From assembly GCA_945877135.1 (NCBI GenBank), contig CAMCQY010000008.1, forward strand, positions 1 through 54,987: a stretch of DNA of 54,987 bases, read 5' to 3'. Of the stretch, positions 18,875 through 30,055 are shown one piece after another; the stretch's first letter is position 1; each line of letters begins with the position of its first letter. Origin of the DNA: Candidatus Kuenenia stuttgartensis (GTDB lineage Bacteria > Planctomycetota > Planctomycetia > Pirellulales > UBA1268). Under the pieces are notes generated by a model that was not told the DNA's origin, ran no database searches, and saw only the letters and a program-made list of their open reading frames with translations. A program made the translations under genes and the position numbers.

Positions 18875-19044
18875 CAGCCTGGATCGCCCAGGCCGCCAGG
18901 ATTGCCGTGGCGGTCGTGGGGTCGCTTTTTTTGCCGCTGACTTCAGAAGAACCCTCAATTCCCTCCGGCTTTTCAGTCGAACGCTTTCATGTCCAGTTCA
19001 TGTCCAGATTGCCTGGCCCACCAGACCTCTCTACCATCGAGCTT

Positions 19045-20046
19045 ATGGCCACCGATATCCGCATCAAGGAACAACTGCCGGAACTGACGCGGCGGATCGT
19101 TGAGACGTATCACAACGTGCCGACGATCCACTATCTCGGCCACTGCCCGCTGCCAAACTACGAGGCGATCGTGTCTGCCTGCGAGGATCTCAAGGAGATC
19201 CTCTATCCCGGCTACCGACGCCGGGAAAACCTTCACATGGGCAACGTCACCTACCACGTGGGCGACCTTGTGGACGGGCTGCACGACAAACTCACCACGC
19301 AGATTGGCCGGGCGCTGCGTCACAGCCTCTCGGCGCTGCGAACTGCCACCGAGAACGGCGTCGCTGCCCACGCGGTATCCGATGCCGTACAGCACTGCAC
19401 CGATGAAGGAGATTTCGAGGCGCTTGGGCAGGCCAAGGCGGTAGAGTTTTTGGAACAGATTCCCGACTTGCGGAGGATCCTCGCCACCGATGTGCAGGCC
19501 GCCTACGATGGCGATCCGGCCGTCCGCACGCTCGACGAGGTGATCTTCTGCTACCCCGGGCTCGAGGCTGTGACGATTCATCGGCTGGCGCACCTGCTGC
19601 ACCGGCTGCAGGTTCCGCTCATCCCCCGCATGATGGCCGAGTGGGCCCATGCGCGGACCGGCATCGATATCCATCCCGGAGCGACGATCGGTGATCATTT
19701 CTTCATCGACCACGGCACCGGAGTCGTGATTGGCGAGACCTGTGAGATCGGCAGCCGTGTGAAGCTTTACCAGGGCGTCACGCTCGGCGCGGTCTCATTC
19801 CAGACCGATGCCGACGGGCATCTCGTGCGGGGCACAAAGCGTCACCCGACGATCGAGGATCGCGTGGTGGTGTACGCCAACGCCACGGTGCTCGGCGGAG
19901 CGACACGGATCGGCCATGACTCGGTCATCGGCAGCAACGTCTGGCTGACCCGGTCGGTTGATCCCCACACGACGGTCGTGCTTGAACGCCCGAAACTCCG
20001 CATGCGCGGCGAAGCTCCGCAGCCGGACTCGGACTATCAGATCTGA
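19045..20046 (+). CDS. cysE: Serine O-acetyltransferase
   Basis: Acetylates serine with acetyl-CoA, the first committed step of cysteine synthesis. The 333-residue protein has a helical N-terminal half and a C-terminal left-handed beta-helix of hexapeptide repeats. The active-site segments [23 protein letters not shown] and [10 protein letters not shown] are both present. Length and the '[14 protein letters not shown]' region resemble the long, EpsC-like serine acetyltransferases. The start at 19045 was chosen by homology; there is no good Shine-Dalgarno site. Its stop codon directly abuts the atpC stop on the other strand with no spacer. Confidence 0.9.
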   Translation: MATDIRIKEQLPELTRRIVETYHNVPTIHYLGHCPLPNYEAIVSACEDLKEILYPGYRRRENLHMGNVTYHVGDLVDGLHDKLTTQIGRALRHSLSALRTATENGVAAHAVSDAVQHCTDEGDFEALGQAKAVEFLEQIPDLRRILATDVQAAYDGDPAVRTLDEVIFCYPGLEAVTIHRLAHLLHRLQVPLIPRMMAEWAHARTGIDIHPGATIGDHFFIDHGTGVVIGETCEIGSRVKLYQGVTLGAVSFQTDADGHLVRGTKRHPTIEDRVVVYANATVLGGATRIGHDSVIGSNVWLTRSVDPHTTVVLERPKLRMRGEAPQPDSDYQI

Positions 20047-20493
20047 TTACCGGCTGCGTTCGGCAATCCGCACGACCTCGCGGGCCGTGGCCTCGGCCTG
20101 CATCTTTGAGGCGATTGCCTCCTCGCCCGTGGCGACCGTGCCCCGGATCTTGTCGAGCTCCTCGCGGGCCTGCGAGAGATCGATCTTCTCGGCCGGTATG
20201 GCCCGCTGGGTGATCACCGTAACGGAGTCGTGGCCGACCTCGACGAATCCACCTTCGACGAACACACGCCGCACCGCATCGGCCGGCCCGCCCTGTTCGC
20301 CGGTAATCCGCACCTCACCCGCCCCAAGGCGACCGATGAAGGGCGCATGGCCACGGCCCACGCCCCGCTGCCCATCAAACAAGGGCAGCGTGACAAAACG
20401 CGCACGCGTATCGAGGCTCGTCAACTCCGGGGTCACGATGACGCAGCGAACGCCGCTGACATTGCCCGCTCCGGATCCAGTTGTCTCTGCCAT
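20047..20493 (-). CDS. atpC: ATP synthase F1 subunit epsilon
   Basis: Last gene of the operon. The epsilon subunit links the gamma shaft to the c-ring and can inhibit ATP hydrolysis. The N-terminal beta-sandwich is recognisable (RCVIVTPELTSLDTRARFVTLPLFDGQRGV, GHAPFIGRLGAGEVRI in segments), followed by a helical hairpin (SQAREELDKIRG). At 148 residues it is slightly longer than usual. Two adjacent ATGs are possible; AGGAAA precedes both. The TAA stop lies immediately against the cysE stop, leaving no room for a private terminator. Confidence 0.93.
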   Translation of the reverse strand: MAETTGSGAGNVSGVRCVIVTPELTSLDTRARFVTLPLFDGQRGVGRGHAPFIGRLGAGEVRITGEQGGPADAVRRVFVEGGFVEVGHDSVTVITQRAIPAEKIDLSQAREELDKIRGTVATGEEAIASKMQAEATAREVVRIAERSR

Positions 20494-20547
20494 CATGCGT
20501 GTTTCCTGGGGAATCGCCTTTCTGTGGGCACCAATCTCCTACCAGCC

Positions 20548-23018
<2,471 letters not shown>

Positions 23019-23058
23019 GCTGTTACACCTTCAGTCGGGTTCGCAATCGGTTTCGCAA

Positions 23059-24627
23059 CTACTTCGCCGTGCCTGCCAGCGACCGTGAGCCGCCAGTCGA
23101 GCTTGTCCCCGAGCCATTTCTGGTGGCCCACTGCCGCTTGAACTCCGCGATCGCGGCTTCCAGTTGTCGCTCCGACTCGGCGTCGAACTCCTTCGTCTGC
23201 TCTATCTTCGCACGGAGATCCGGAGTCTGGTCGCGAACGAAAAGGAGGAACCCCTTCTCCCACTCGGCGACCTCCTCGCGCTTCACCGCGTCGAGGTGAC
23301 CACGGGTGCCGGCGTAGATGCTCAGCACCTGGTCCACCACGTCCATCGGCTGATATTGGCCCTGCTTGAGCAGTTCGACCATGCGGTAGCCGCGATCAAG
23401 CCGCGACTGCGTCGCCGCATCGAGGTCGGTGCCGAGTTGGGCGAATGCCTCCAGTTCTCGGAAGCTTGCCAGGTCAAGACGCAGGCCGCCGGCGACCTTC
23501 TTCATGGCCTTGGTCTGGGCCGCACCACCGACGCGCGACACCGAGATGCCCACGTTCATGGCTGGACGCTGGCCGGCGAAGAAGAGGTCGGGCTGCAGGT
23601 AAATCTGGCCGTCGGTGATGGAGATCACGTTCGTGGGGATATATGCCGAAACCTCACCTTCGAGTGTTTCGATGATCGGCAGCGAGGTGAGCGAACCGCC
23701 CCCCTTCTCCTTCGACAGTTTCGCCGACCGCTCGAGCAGGCGGCTGTGGGCATAGAACACGTCGCCTGGATACGCCTCGCGGCCCGGTGGACGCCGCATC
23801 AGTAGCGACAGCTGACGGTACGCCGTGGCCTGCTTCGACAGATCGTCGTACACGATCAGTGCATGCTCGCCGTTGTACATGAAGTATTCGGCCATCGCGG
23901 TGCCCGAGTACGGAGCGATGTATTGCAGAGGGGCTGCGGTGCTGGCCCCGGCCACGATCACCGTGGTGTAGTCCATCGCGCCATATTTGCGCAGGATGTC
24001 GATGGCGACGGCCACCGATGAATCCTTCTGCCCCACGGCGACGTAGAAGCACTTCACGCCGCTGTTCTTCTGGTTGATGATTGCGTCGATGCCGATGGCC
24101 GTCTTGCCGGTCTTACGGTCGCCGATGATCAACTCGCGCTGGCCGCGGCCGATCGGGGTCATGGCGTCGATTGCCTTGATGCCCGTCTGGAGCGGTTCGC
24201 GGACAGGCTGCCTGTCGGCCACGCCAGGGGCGAGCGTTTCGACGGGACGCCGATGCTCGGTGACCACCGGTCCCTTGCCGTCGAGCGGATTGCCGAGCGG
24301 ATCGAGCACGCGGCCGATCACGGCCTCGCCCACCGGCACGCTGAGCAGTTTGCCAGTGCTCCGCACCTCGTCCCCTTCGGTGACTTTCAGGTAGTCGCCG
24401 AGGATGATCACACCGACCGAGTTTTCTTCGAGGTTGAACGCCAATCCAGTAACGCCGCCGGGGAATTCGACCATTTCGCCGGCCATCACGCCGGAGAGGC
24501 CCCACACGCGAGCGATGCCGTCGCCGACCTCGAGCACGCGACCGACCTCGCGGACGTCGATGCCCGACTCGAACCGGTCGATTTCCTCACGCAGTACCGA
24601 GGCGATCTCGTCCGTATTGAATTTCAT
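23059..24627 (-). CDS. atpA: ATP synthase F1 subunit alpha
   Basis: Non-catalytic nucleotide-binding subunit of F1, 522 residues. Present are [17 protein letters not shown], the P-loop GDRKTGKT, the [24 protein letters not shown] region and the SVSRVGG arginine finger. The ATG is preceded by GAGGAGC. The first 41 bases overlap the end of atpH in a different frame, so the two proteins are probably coupled in translation. The C-terminal 20 residues are Ser/Gly-rich and absent from typical homologues. Confidence 0.98.
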   Translation of the reverse strand: MKFNTDEIASVLREEIDRFESGIDVREVGRVLEVGDGIARVWGLSGVMAGEMVEFPGGVTGLAFNLEENSVGVIILGDYLKVTEGDEVRSTGKLLSVPVGEAVIGRVLDPLGNPLDGKGPVVTEHRRPVETLAPGVADRQPVREPLQTGIKAIDAMTPIGRGQRELIIGDRKTGKTAIGIDAIINQKNSGVKCFYVAVGQKDSSVAVAIDILRKYGAMDYTTVIVAGASTAAPLQYIAPYSGTAMAEYFMYNGEHALIVYDDLSKQATAYRQLSLLMRRPPGREAYPGDVFYAHSRLLERSAKLSKEKGGGSLTSLPIIETLEGEVSAYIPTNVISITDGQIYLQPDLFFAGQRPAMNVGISVSRVGGAAQTKAMKKVAGGLRLDLASFRELEAFAQLGTDLDAATQSRLDRGYRMVELLKQGQYQPMDVVDQVLSIYAGTRGHLDAVKREEVAEWEKGFLLFVRDQTPDLRAKIEQTKEFDAESERQLEAAIAEFKRQWATRNGSGTSSTGGSRSLAGTAK

Positions 24628-25252
24628 GAATGCTCCTCTGCTTCAGGCGTGCCCTGAGCCGCACAAGGCTCGTGGCAACGGAATGGTCATAGACAGTGTC
24701 GGCGATCCGCACGATGAGGCCGCCGATCAGTTCAGGATTGACGATAAAGGTGGGGCTGAGGCTCGAGCCGATGGCCTGTTCAACCGAGGCCACGACCTGG
24801 CTCTGCTCGACAGAGTCGAGCGGCTGGGCGGTGGTGAAGGTGGCCTGGCGGCGGCCTTCCAGCTCGTCGGCCTGCCGACGGGCAGCCGCAACCACATGAG
24901 ACAGGATGCCAAGCCTGCCGTGTCGAGCGAGGACGTGCAGCGTGTGGAGGGTCGTGGGGAGCACCCGGCCCGCGCAGATCCTGTTGATGACAGCCGACTT
25001 CTCTTCGGGCGTCACCTTCGGCGAGTCGAAGACGAACTGTGCCTTTGGCACCTTGGGAAGCACGTCGTGGACCATGCCTGCAAGTTCGTTGATCACCTCG
25101 TGCCGGCACTGCTTCCGGTCGGCGGCCTCGATGATCGCCTGCGCATAAACCTTTGACAGACGCTCCACGCCGATGTCGGTGGGACCATCGGCGGCGTTCT
25201 GTGACGCGTGGTGATCGTGAGAGTCGCTGGTCGCGCTGGTCATGCTGGTCAT
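24587..25252 (-). CDS. atpH: ATP synthase F1 subunit delta
   Basis: Peripheral stalk protein joining b to the top of F1. The body fits the OSCP/delta fold, with [16 protein letters not shown] at the start and the conserved C-terminal [21 protein letters not shown]. An N-terminal extension of about 28 residues precedes the fold and includes DSHDHH. The start was set at ATG 25252, eleven bases after the atpF stop; an open frame extends further upstream but overlaps atpF. The gene runs 41 bp into atpA. Confidence 0.92.
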   Translation of the reverse strand: MTSMTSATSDSHDHHASQNAADGPTDIGVERLSKVYAQAIIEAADRKQCRHEVINELAGMVHDVLPKVPKAQFVFDSPKVTPEEKSAVINRICAGRVLPTTLHTLHVLARHGRLGILSHVVAAARRQADELEGRRQATFTTAQPLDSVEQSQVVASVEQAIGSSLSPTFIVNPELIGGLIVRIADTVYDHSVATSLVRLRARLKQRSIHEIQYGRDRLGTA

Positions 25253-25262
25253 GGCACTGGTC

Positions 25263-26027
25263 TCAGTTGACGCTGGGTTTTGTGCCGATGCCGGCGATCG
25301 AATCACGGACGAGCCGGGCCTGATCGTCGCGGCCCAGCTTTTCCCGAAGGAACTTGCCGGCGACTTCAACGGCAAGGTCAGCGGCACGGTCGGCGATCTG
25401 GGCGAGAGCATCATCCTTTGCCAGACCGATCTCGTGGCGGGCGCGGGCCTGCTCTTCGTCGGCCGCCTTGCGGGCTTCGGCGACGATTGCCTGGCGGGTC
25501 GTATCGGCGTCGCGACGAGCTTCGTCTAGCATTCCACGAACCTCGTCAGTAGCTTCGGCCAGTCGCCGCTCGTAGGAGGCCAGCATCCGCTTGGCATCCT
25601 CGTTTGCGGCCTGGGTGGACGCGATCATGTCGGCGATGCCCTGCTCACGCTTCTCCAGCCCCTGCATGATGGGCTTCCAGGCGAAGGCACTCAACAGGCC
25701 CAGGAGCAGCATGAAAACGGCAAACGACCACAGAGCCAGATCCGTTTGAAACCAGGCCGGGCTCTCAAAATCGGCCTTCGACACGCCTGCGGGAGCGGAG
25801 GTGCCGATTTCGGAGTGGTGGCCATGTCCGCCATCGCCATGGTCTGCGTGAGCCGCATGATCCTTCCCATGGTCCTTTCCGTGATCTTTGTCGCTCGCGC
25901 GGACGTCGGCGGCCACGGCCGCCCGACTCAACACCGGACCGATCGAGAGGCCGGCCACCATGCAGGCGACGCCAAGGGCTGAAAAAGCCCTGACGGCGGC
26001 GAGATCGAAAAATACGAACGGTTTCAA
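25263..26027 (-). CDS. atpF: ATP synthase F0 subunit b with signal-peptide-like and His-rich N-terminus
   Basis: Peripheral stalk subunit. At 254 residues it is far longer than the usual ~160. Residues 1-40 look like a Sec signal peptide (hydrophobic stretch, then SRAAVAA). Residues 46-71 hold eight histidines spaced mostly by D, G and K (DKDHGKDHGKDH). The canonical b membrane helix follows at about 97-116 (LALWSFAVFMLLLG), then WKPIMQGLEKREQGI and a long charged coiled coil. If the leader is cleaved, the His-rich segment would sit outside the cytoplasm next to F0. Elongated b subunits of this type occur in planctomycetes; the function of the His-rich stretch is unknown. Confidence 0.93.
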   Translation of the reverse strand: MKPFVFFDLAAVRAFSALGVACMVAGLSIGPVLSRAAVAADVRASDKDHGKDHGKDHAAHADHGDGGHGHHSEIGTSAPAGVSKADFESPAWFQTDLALWSFAVFMLLLGLLSAFAWKPIMQGLEKREQGIADMIASTQAANEDAKRMLASYERRLAEATDEVRGMLDEARRDADTTRQAIVAEARKAADEEQARARHEIGLAKDDALAQIADRAADLAVEVAGKFLREKLGRDDQARLVRDSIAGIGTKPSVN

Positions 26028-26273
26028 GGGACGACTCCGGAGCGTGGCGACTGACTACAGACAACAGAGACAACGGGACTCAACAACACAGGACGGCGTG
26101 CCGGAACGCAGCAGAACGATTCACGGACGATCGAGCCACGGATGATCCGGGTCGACCGGCGAATGCTCCCGCCCTTTCTCCAGGATCGGGGCGCGGGTGG
26201 GAATGCGGCTTTCACGCATTCCCACCCGACACCCTCGGATTCCTGTTGAGCGGGCTCTGCTGCTGACGCGTTC

Positions 26274-26594
26274 TTACTTCGTCGAGCAGATGAACAAGGC
26301 GTAGAACGTGAAGCCCTCGATGAGGGCCGCCGCGATGATCATCGCTGTCTGGATGCTGCCCGACACCTCGGGCTGGCGAGCCATGCTCTCGTAGGCCGAG
26401 GCCGCGAGTTTGCTGATGCCATAGGCGGCACCGATCACCACCATGGCCACGCTGAACGGCGCGGTCAGTTCGATGAGCGAACGGCCGACGCCGGCGGCGG
26501 ATTCCTGAGCGCTTGCGAAGTCGGCAAACACGAACGTGAGGGCCACGGCGGCCAGGACGCTGAGAGTGCGGGCGGAAAAGATCGATCGAATCAT
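26274..26594 (-). CDS. atpE: ATP synthase F0 subunit c with N-terminal leader
   Basis: Forms the rotating c-ring. The protein is 106 residues because a leader of about 30 precedes the two helices (hydrophobic core, then FASAQE, a good cleavage site). Helix 1 ends in the polar loop ARQPE (72-76). Helix 2 has the ion-carrying carboxylate E93 in ALIEGFTFYALF. The residue after E93 is Gly, not Ser/Thr, which argues for protons over sodium. The usual GxGxGxG packing motif of helix 1 is reduced to GxAxGxS. ATG 26594 has AAGGAG upstream at a long spacing. Confidence 0.93.
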   Translation of the reverse strand: MIRSIFSARTLSVLAAVALTFVFADFASAQESAAGVGRSLIELTAPFSVAMVVIGAAYGISKLAASAYESMARQPEVSGSIQTAMIIAAALIEGFTFYALFICSTK

Positions 26595-26893
26595 CACGGG
26601 ATCAAGCTCCTTGCAAAACGAGGATCCCAGGGCCGGGCCCCGGAACCAAGAAATGAAAACCCAGAAATGAAAACCCAAAGTCGAAAACGAGAGAGGTAGG
26701 GACGAATCGCGAAAACGGACGAAAATGTGTGCGGTTGGTAGTGAACGGGGGCGGCGAGTGGTGCTCGCAACAGCTTCCCGAAGACGAAATGTTCTAAGGA
26801 ATTTCTTGCGTTTTTGAAGACCAGTTCATTGTGAGTCGCTTTTTGGCTGCGTGTTTGAGCTCGCGGCCGCCTCCCAGGCAGCCGCGAAGGGCA
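26595..26893 (-). other. atpB-atpE intergenic region with 14-bp tandem repeat
   Basis: A 299-base gap, unusually long within an operon, with no gene. AGAAATGAAAACCC occurs twice in a row (26649-26662 and 26663-26676), about 55 bases before the atpE start. AT content here is higher than in the genes. The gap could hold a promoter, an RNA-processing site or structure that raises c-subunit expression, as the c-ring needs many copies; the sequence alone does not decide. Confidence 0.55.
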
Positions 26894-27916
26894 TCAGTGC
26901 TGGTGCACGGATGCCCCGATGAACAGGGCTGAAAGGAAGGTGAAAATGTAGGCTTGCAGGAACGCCACGAACAGTTCCAGCAGGCTGAACAACGCACTGC
27001 TCACGACGCTGATGCCGGTGACGGTTGCCCACATGCCCATCGAGTAGGACGCGGCCGCCGAGATCATTCCCATGATCCCCAGCAGCACGAGGTGGCCAGC
27101 CACCATGTTGGCGAGCAGTCGCACCGCAAGGATGAGGTGCTTGATACAAAGGCCGAGCATCTCGATCGCAAAGATCATCGGCTTGAGAACGATCGCGATC
27201 GGCAGCGGCAGGTCCATCGACGGCACCTGATTGCCGAAAAAGCCGAGGAAACCGAATTTGAGCATGCCTGCGACCACAACCGTGGCAAGCGTCACGCCGG
27301 CCAGGGCGAGCGTGACCGAGAACGAGGCCGTCGGCGACCCCGCCCAGGGCACCATGCCCATCAGGTTGCAACCGAGCACAAAAAAGAAGAGCGTCCAGAG
27401 CAGCGGTACGAACCTGTCGCCGGTGTGGACGGCGGCAGCATGGGCGTGACCAGCAGCGCCATGAGACTGGGCATGGCCGTGCTCGTGGTCGTCACCGTGA
27501 TCGTGTCCATGGTCGTCGATCGCCGGTCGGGCAATGTTATCCCGGATAAACACCAACATCGACTCGAACAGATTCAGCAGCGGACCCTTCGGTGCCGCCC
27601 CCGTTCGCAGCCGCGACGCGACCCACGTGAAGATCACGAACATCAGGGCCGCAATGACGAGTTCGAGGATCATGTACTTGGAGATCGCGAACCCGGACTT
27701 CACCGCATACAGGCTGTGCAGTTCGGCGAAGGGCTGCGGAATCAGGATTTTTCCGTCCAGCGCATCGTTGAACGCGGCGACGTCGGTGATGTCAGGGCTG
27801 CCGTTCCGTAAGAAAGCCGGCACCTCATCGAGGGTTTTCCAGCCGTGCCGCCACATCGCCTTCGGCACTTCGAAAAAGTAGCAGTCCTTCAGATGGTAGA
27901 TCGGATTGGCTGACAT
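26894..27916 (-). CDS. atpB: ATP synthase F0 subunit a with His-rich loop
   Basis: Stator part of the proton channel, 340 residues. The essential Arg is R266 in ILAVRLLANMVAGH; SLLELFVAFLQAYIFTFL near the C-terminus is also typical. Residues 136-164, between the first membrane helix and the channel helices, contain ten histidines mixed with D, G and A (DDHGHDHGDDHEHGH). An insertion of this kind is absent from E. coli AtpB. Subunits b and delta of the same operon also carry His-rich stretches. It is the first canonical F0 gene, 66 bp after the atpI-position membrane protein. Confidence 0.96.
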   Translation of the reverse strand: MSANPIYHLKDCYFFEVPKAMWRHGWKTLDEVPAFLRNGSPDITDVAAFNDALDGKILIPQPFAELHSLYAVKSGFAISKYMILELVIAALMFVIFTWVASRLRTGAAPKGPLLNLFESMLVFIRDNIARPAIDDHGHDHGDDHEHGHAQSHGAAGHAHAAAVHTGDRFVPLLWTLFFFVLGCNLMGMVPWAGSPTASFSVTLALAGVTLATVVVAGMLKFGFLGFFGNQVPSMDLPLPIAIVLKPMIFAIEMLGLCIKHLILAVRLLANMVAGHLVLLGIMGMISAAASYSMGMWATVTGISVVSSALFSLLELFVAFLQAYIFTFLSALFIGASVHQH

Positions 27917-27982
27917 GGGCTCGGGAATTCCTCGGGCTGCCGAAACGGGATCGGAGAGTGTGCCGTGCGGGGCCCCTTCTGG

Positions 27983-28426
27983 TCAATGCGGCCGTGTATC
28001 GTCGCCCGGAGGCGACCGTCGAACCATGATGTGCAGAAGAATGTCGGAGGCAAGCAGGGCCAGATAAAAAACGACCAGAAGGGGGGCGGAGCCGGCGTCC
28101 ACGGGTCTGCTTTGTGGCGCAGAAAGCCAGGCCAACGCGCCCAATGGGGGCATGATTCGCAGCGTGATCGCCGCCAGAGGCGCGGCCACGGCGACCGCCG
28201 GGGTGGCGATTGGCAGCCGGGTCACGATCCAGGCGACCAGAGCCCCTGGAAGGCAGCACGCGGCAGCAAAGGCGATCGCTGACCGCCACCCGGGGCGATC
28301 GGGGCCTACCGCCAGGGCGACGGCCGCAACGCCCGCCGCCGTGCCCAGGAGGACCGCCATGCCCAGCATCGTCAGCCGCCGGCCAGAGGAATCGGGGCGT
28401 TGGTCGGCGCGATCGAGTCGGGGCAT
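27983..28426 (-). CDS. Four-helix membrane protein in the atpI position
   Basis: A 147-residue protein with four hydrophobic segments and little else: a polar N-terminus (RLDRADQRPDSSGRR), helices around 20-43, 50-72, 76-101 and 112-133, and a short charged tail. It lies between an AtpZ-like protein and atpB, where many bacteria keep atpI, and starts two bases after the upstream stop, so it is co-translated with the ATP synthase. I see no sequence likeness strong enough to call AtpI. A role in c-ring assembly or ion supply is an inference from position only. Confidence 0.75.
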   Translation of the reverse strand: MPRLDRADQRPDSSGRRLTMLGMAVLLGTAAGVAAVALAVGPDRPGWRSAIAFAAACCLPGALVAWIVTRLPIATPAVAVAAPLAAITLRIMPPLGALAWLSAPQSRPVDAGSAPLLVVFYLALLASDILLHIMVRRSPPGDDTRPH

Positions 28427-28428
28427 GG

Positions 28429-28725
28429 TCAATCCTTCGGCTCGGCAGCGATCTGGCTAAGCCAGTAGAGCGATGCCGCAAACCCCAGCAAAAAGCCGGC
28501 CGGCCCGAGCACCCGCAGGCCGAATCGATCGTCCGCCCAGCCGCCGATCACTCCCGGCAGGAACATTGCGACTCCGATGGCGATGATGCGCGACGCCCAG
28601 ACCATGGCCTCGCCCACATGCGAGCCCCGCTGGTGCCGCCGGCGGTGTTTGTGGACGGTCGTGGGCGGCTCATGCGGGAGACGACGACATTCCTCATTTG
28701 GATCCATGACGATTAGGATACTCAT
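28429..28725 (-). CDS. AtpZ/AtpI-family protein (ATPase_gene1-like)
   Basis: Small protein of 98 residues. A polar, Arg/His-rich first half (HKHRRRHQRG) precedes two hydrophobic helices around 44-62 and 72-92. The pattern ASRIIAIGVAMFLPGVIGGWADDRFG followed, after a short loop, by GPAGFLLGFAASLYWL (written in parts) matches the AtpZ family: a glycine-rich helix, a conserved Asp pair, then a second Gly-rich helix. In other bacteria AtpZ and AtpI form a complex linked to Mg2+/Ca2+ uptake and c-ring assembly. It heads the operon and diverges from corA, which encodes a Mg2+ transporter. The start has GAGG upstream. Confidence 0.8.
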   Translation of the reverse strand: MSILIVMDPNEECRRLPHEPPTTVHKHRRRHQRGSHVGEAMVWASRIIAIGVAMFLPGVIGGWADDRFGLRVLGPAGFLLGFAASLYWLSQIAAEPKD

Positions 28726-28830
28726 CTGCCTCGCTTCGGTTGAGGCCGCACCTCAATTCCGGCGTCTTCTTCGGCACTGTCCTCCCCTGCTCGACGCGTC
28801 GCATTCCGTCGTATCCAGTCGGAGCCCATC
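28726..28830. promoter_or_regulatory. Divergent promoter region between the atp operon and corA
   Basis: The ATP synthase operon and corA face away from each other across 105 bases. Both promoters should lie here or just inside the 5' ends. I could not pick out confident -35/-10 boxes. Confidence 0.4.
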
Positions 28831-29925
28831 ATGGCCCATCGCAGAAACCGCCGCCGCCGCCGTCAACGCCGTGGAGATGCAGGTGCTGCCGTCGCCGCCG
28901 TGGCGACGTCTGGTCTTCCCAGTTCGACCCTGCGGATGCTCGGCTGCGATGGAGAGTCCTCCCAGGAGACCGTCGTCCTGCGGCCGGAAGAACTCGCCAT
29001 CGCACGCGAGAAGTGGCCGGTCGTCTGGATCGACGTCGAGGGTCTGAACGATGCCGAGGCGATCCGCATGATCGGCGATGTGTTTCAGATCGGTGACCTG
29101 GCGCTCGAGGATGCCACCACCCCCGACGAGCGGCCCAAGGTGGAGGTGTTTGGGCATCAGGTGCTCGTGGCGGTGAGGATGGCGAGGTTTGACGGCGACG
29201 CGATCATCACCGATCCGGTCTGCCTCTTTCTGGGCGATCGCTACCTGATCACGTTTCGTGACCGGCTCACCCAGGACGGATTCGACAGCGTCAGACAGCG
29301 CATTCGCCATGGTCGCACCCGGATCGGCCATCTCGGCGCCGACTCGCTTTGCGCCCTGCTGCTTGACCAGGTTGTCGACGGCTATTTCCCGGTACTGGAA
29401 CAGTTTGGCGACCGGCTCGAGTTGCTCGAAGACGAGGCCCTGAACAATCCCAGCCGCGACTCGCTCGTGCGGATCCACGACGTGCGCAACGACTTGATGA
29501 CGCTCCGCCGAGCCCTCTGGCCCACCCGCGACGTGCTCCATGCCCTTGGCCGCGAGCAGACACCGTTTGTGGGCGACCACGCACGAACTCACTTTCGCGA
29601 TTGCTATGACCACACCATGGAACTGCTCGACCTGATGGAGAGCTATCGCGAGATCGGCGCCGATCTGCGGGATATCTACCTGGCGAGCCTCAACAACCGC
29701 ATGAACGATGTGATGAAGCTGTTGACGGTGATTGCCACCATCTTCATGCCGCTCACTTTCATCACCGGCTACTACGGCATGAACTTCGACACCGCTTCGC
29801 CCTGGAACATGCCGCTCCTCCGCTTCCGATACGGTGGCCTGGTCGCTGCTGCGATCATGGTGGCGACGACCGTCGGCATGGTGGCGGTCTTCTGGCGCCG
29901 TGGCTGGCTGAAACGCTGGCACTGA
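28831..29925 (+). CDS. corA: CorA-family magnesium/cobalt transporter
   Basis: Pentameric divalent-cation channel, 364 residues. A large cytoplasmic N-terminal domain is followed by two C-terminal membrane helices. The selectivity motif YYGMNFD has GMN at 316-318. The helix-1 end KLLTVIATIFMPLTFITG just before it is typical of CorA. The first 16 residues are strongly basic (RRNRRRRRQRR). It diverges from the atp operon and is followed by a strong terminator-like hairpin. The family assignment is firm; substrate (Mg2+ most likely) is inferred. Confidence 0.95.
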   Translation: MAHRRNRRRRRQRRGDAGAAVAAVATSGLPSSTLRMLGCDGESSQETVVLRPEELAIAREKWPVVWIDVEGLNDAEAIRMIGDVFQIGDLALEDATTPDERPKVEVFGHQVLVAVRMARFDGDAIITDPVCLFLGDRYLITFRDRLTQDGFDSVRQRIRHGRTRIGHLGADSLCALLLDQVVDGYFPVLEQFGDRLELLEDEALNNPSRDSLVRIHDVRNDLMTLRRALWPTRDVLHALGREQTPFVGDHARTHFRDCYDHTMELLDLMESYREIGADLRDIYLASLNNRMNDVMKLLTVIATIFMPLTFITGYYGMNFDTASPWNMPLLRFRYGGLVAAAIMVATTVGMVAVFWRRGWLKRWH

Positions 29926-29932
29926 ATACACG

Positions 29933-29961
29933 CAAAACGGGCCATCCATGGCCCCGTTTTG
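29933..29961 (+). terminator. Terminator-like hairpin after corA
   Basis: CAAAACGGGCCAT (29933-29945) pairs with ATGGCCCCGTTTTG (29948-29961) with a single bulge. The left arm begins with A residues and the right arm ends in TTTTG, so it could stop transcripts from both sides: corA from the left, the cyclase from the right. Confidence 0.7.
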
Positions 29962-29986
29962 CTTGGCGGGCCTCCGCCCGCTGGCG
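29962..29986. repeat. Second copy of the 25-bp GCGGGC-CTCC-GCCCGC element
   Basis: Identical over 25 bases to 22-46. In both places it follows a hairpin ending in a T-stretch, so the element may mark sites just behind terminators. Confidence 0.75.
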
Positions 29987-30055
29987 CGAGGCCGCCATCC
30001 AGGCGACCAGCGTCAAGCCGCCGCATCGGCGGATGCGATGTTTTTCGTGAACACT

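Noticed and set aside
26826-27371. 181-codon frame inside atpB on the same strand
   Set aside because: It is a shifted reading of atpB; the atpB frame has the essential Arg and all helices.
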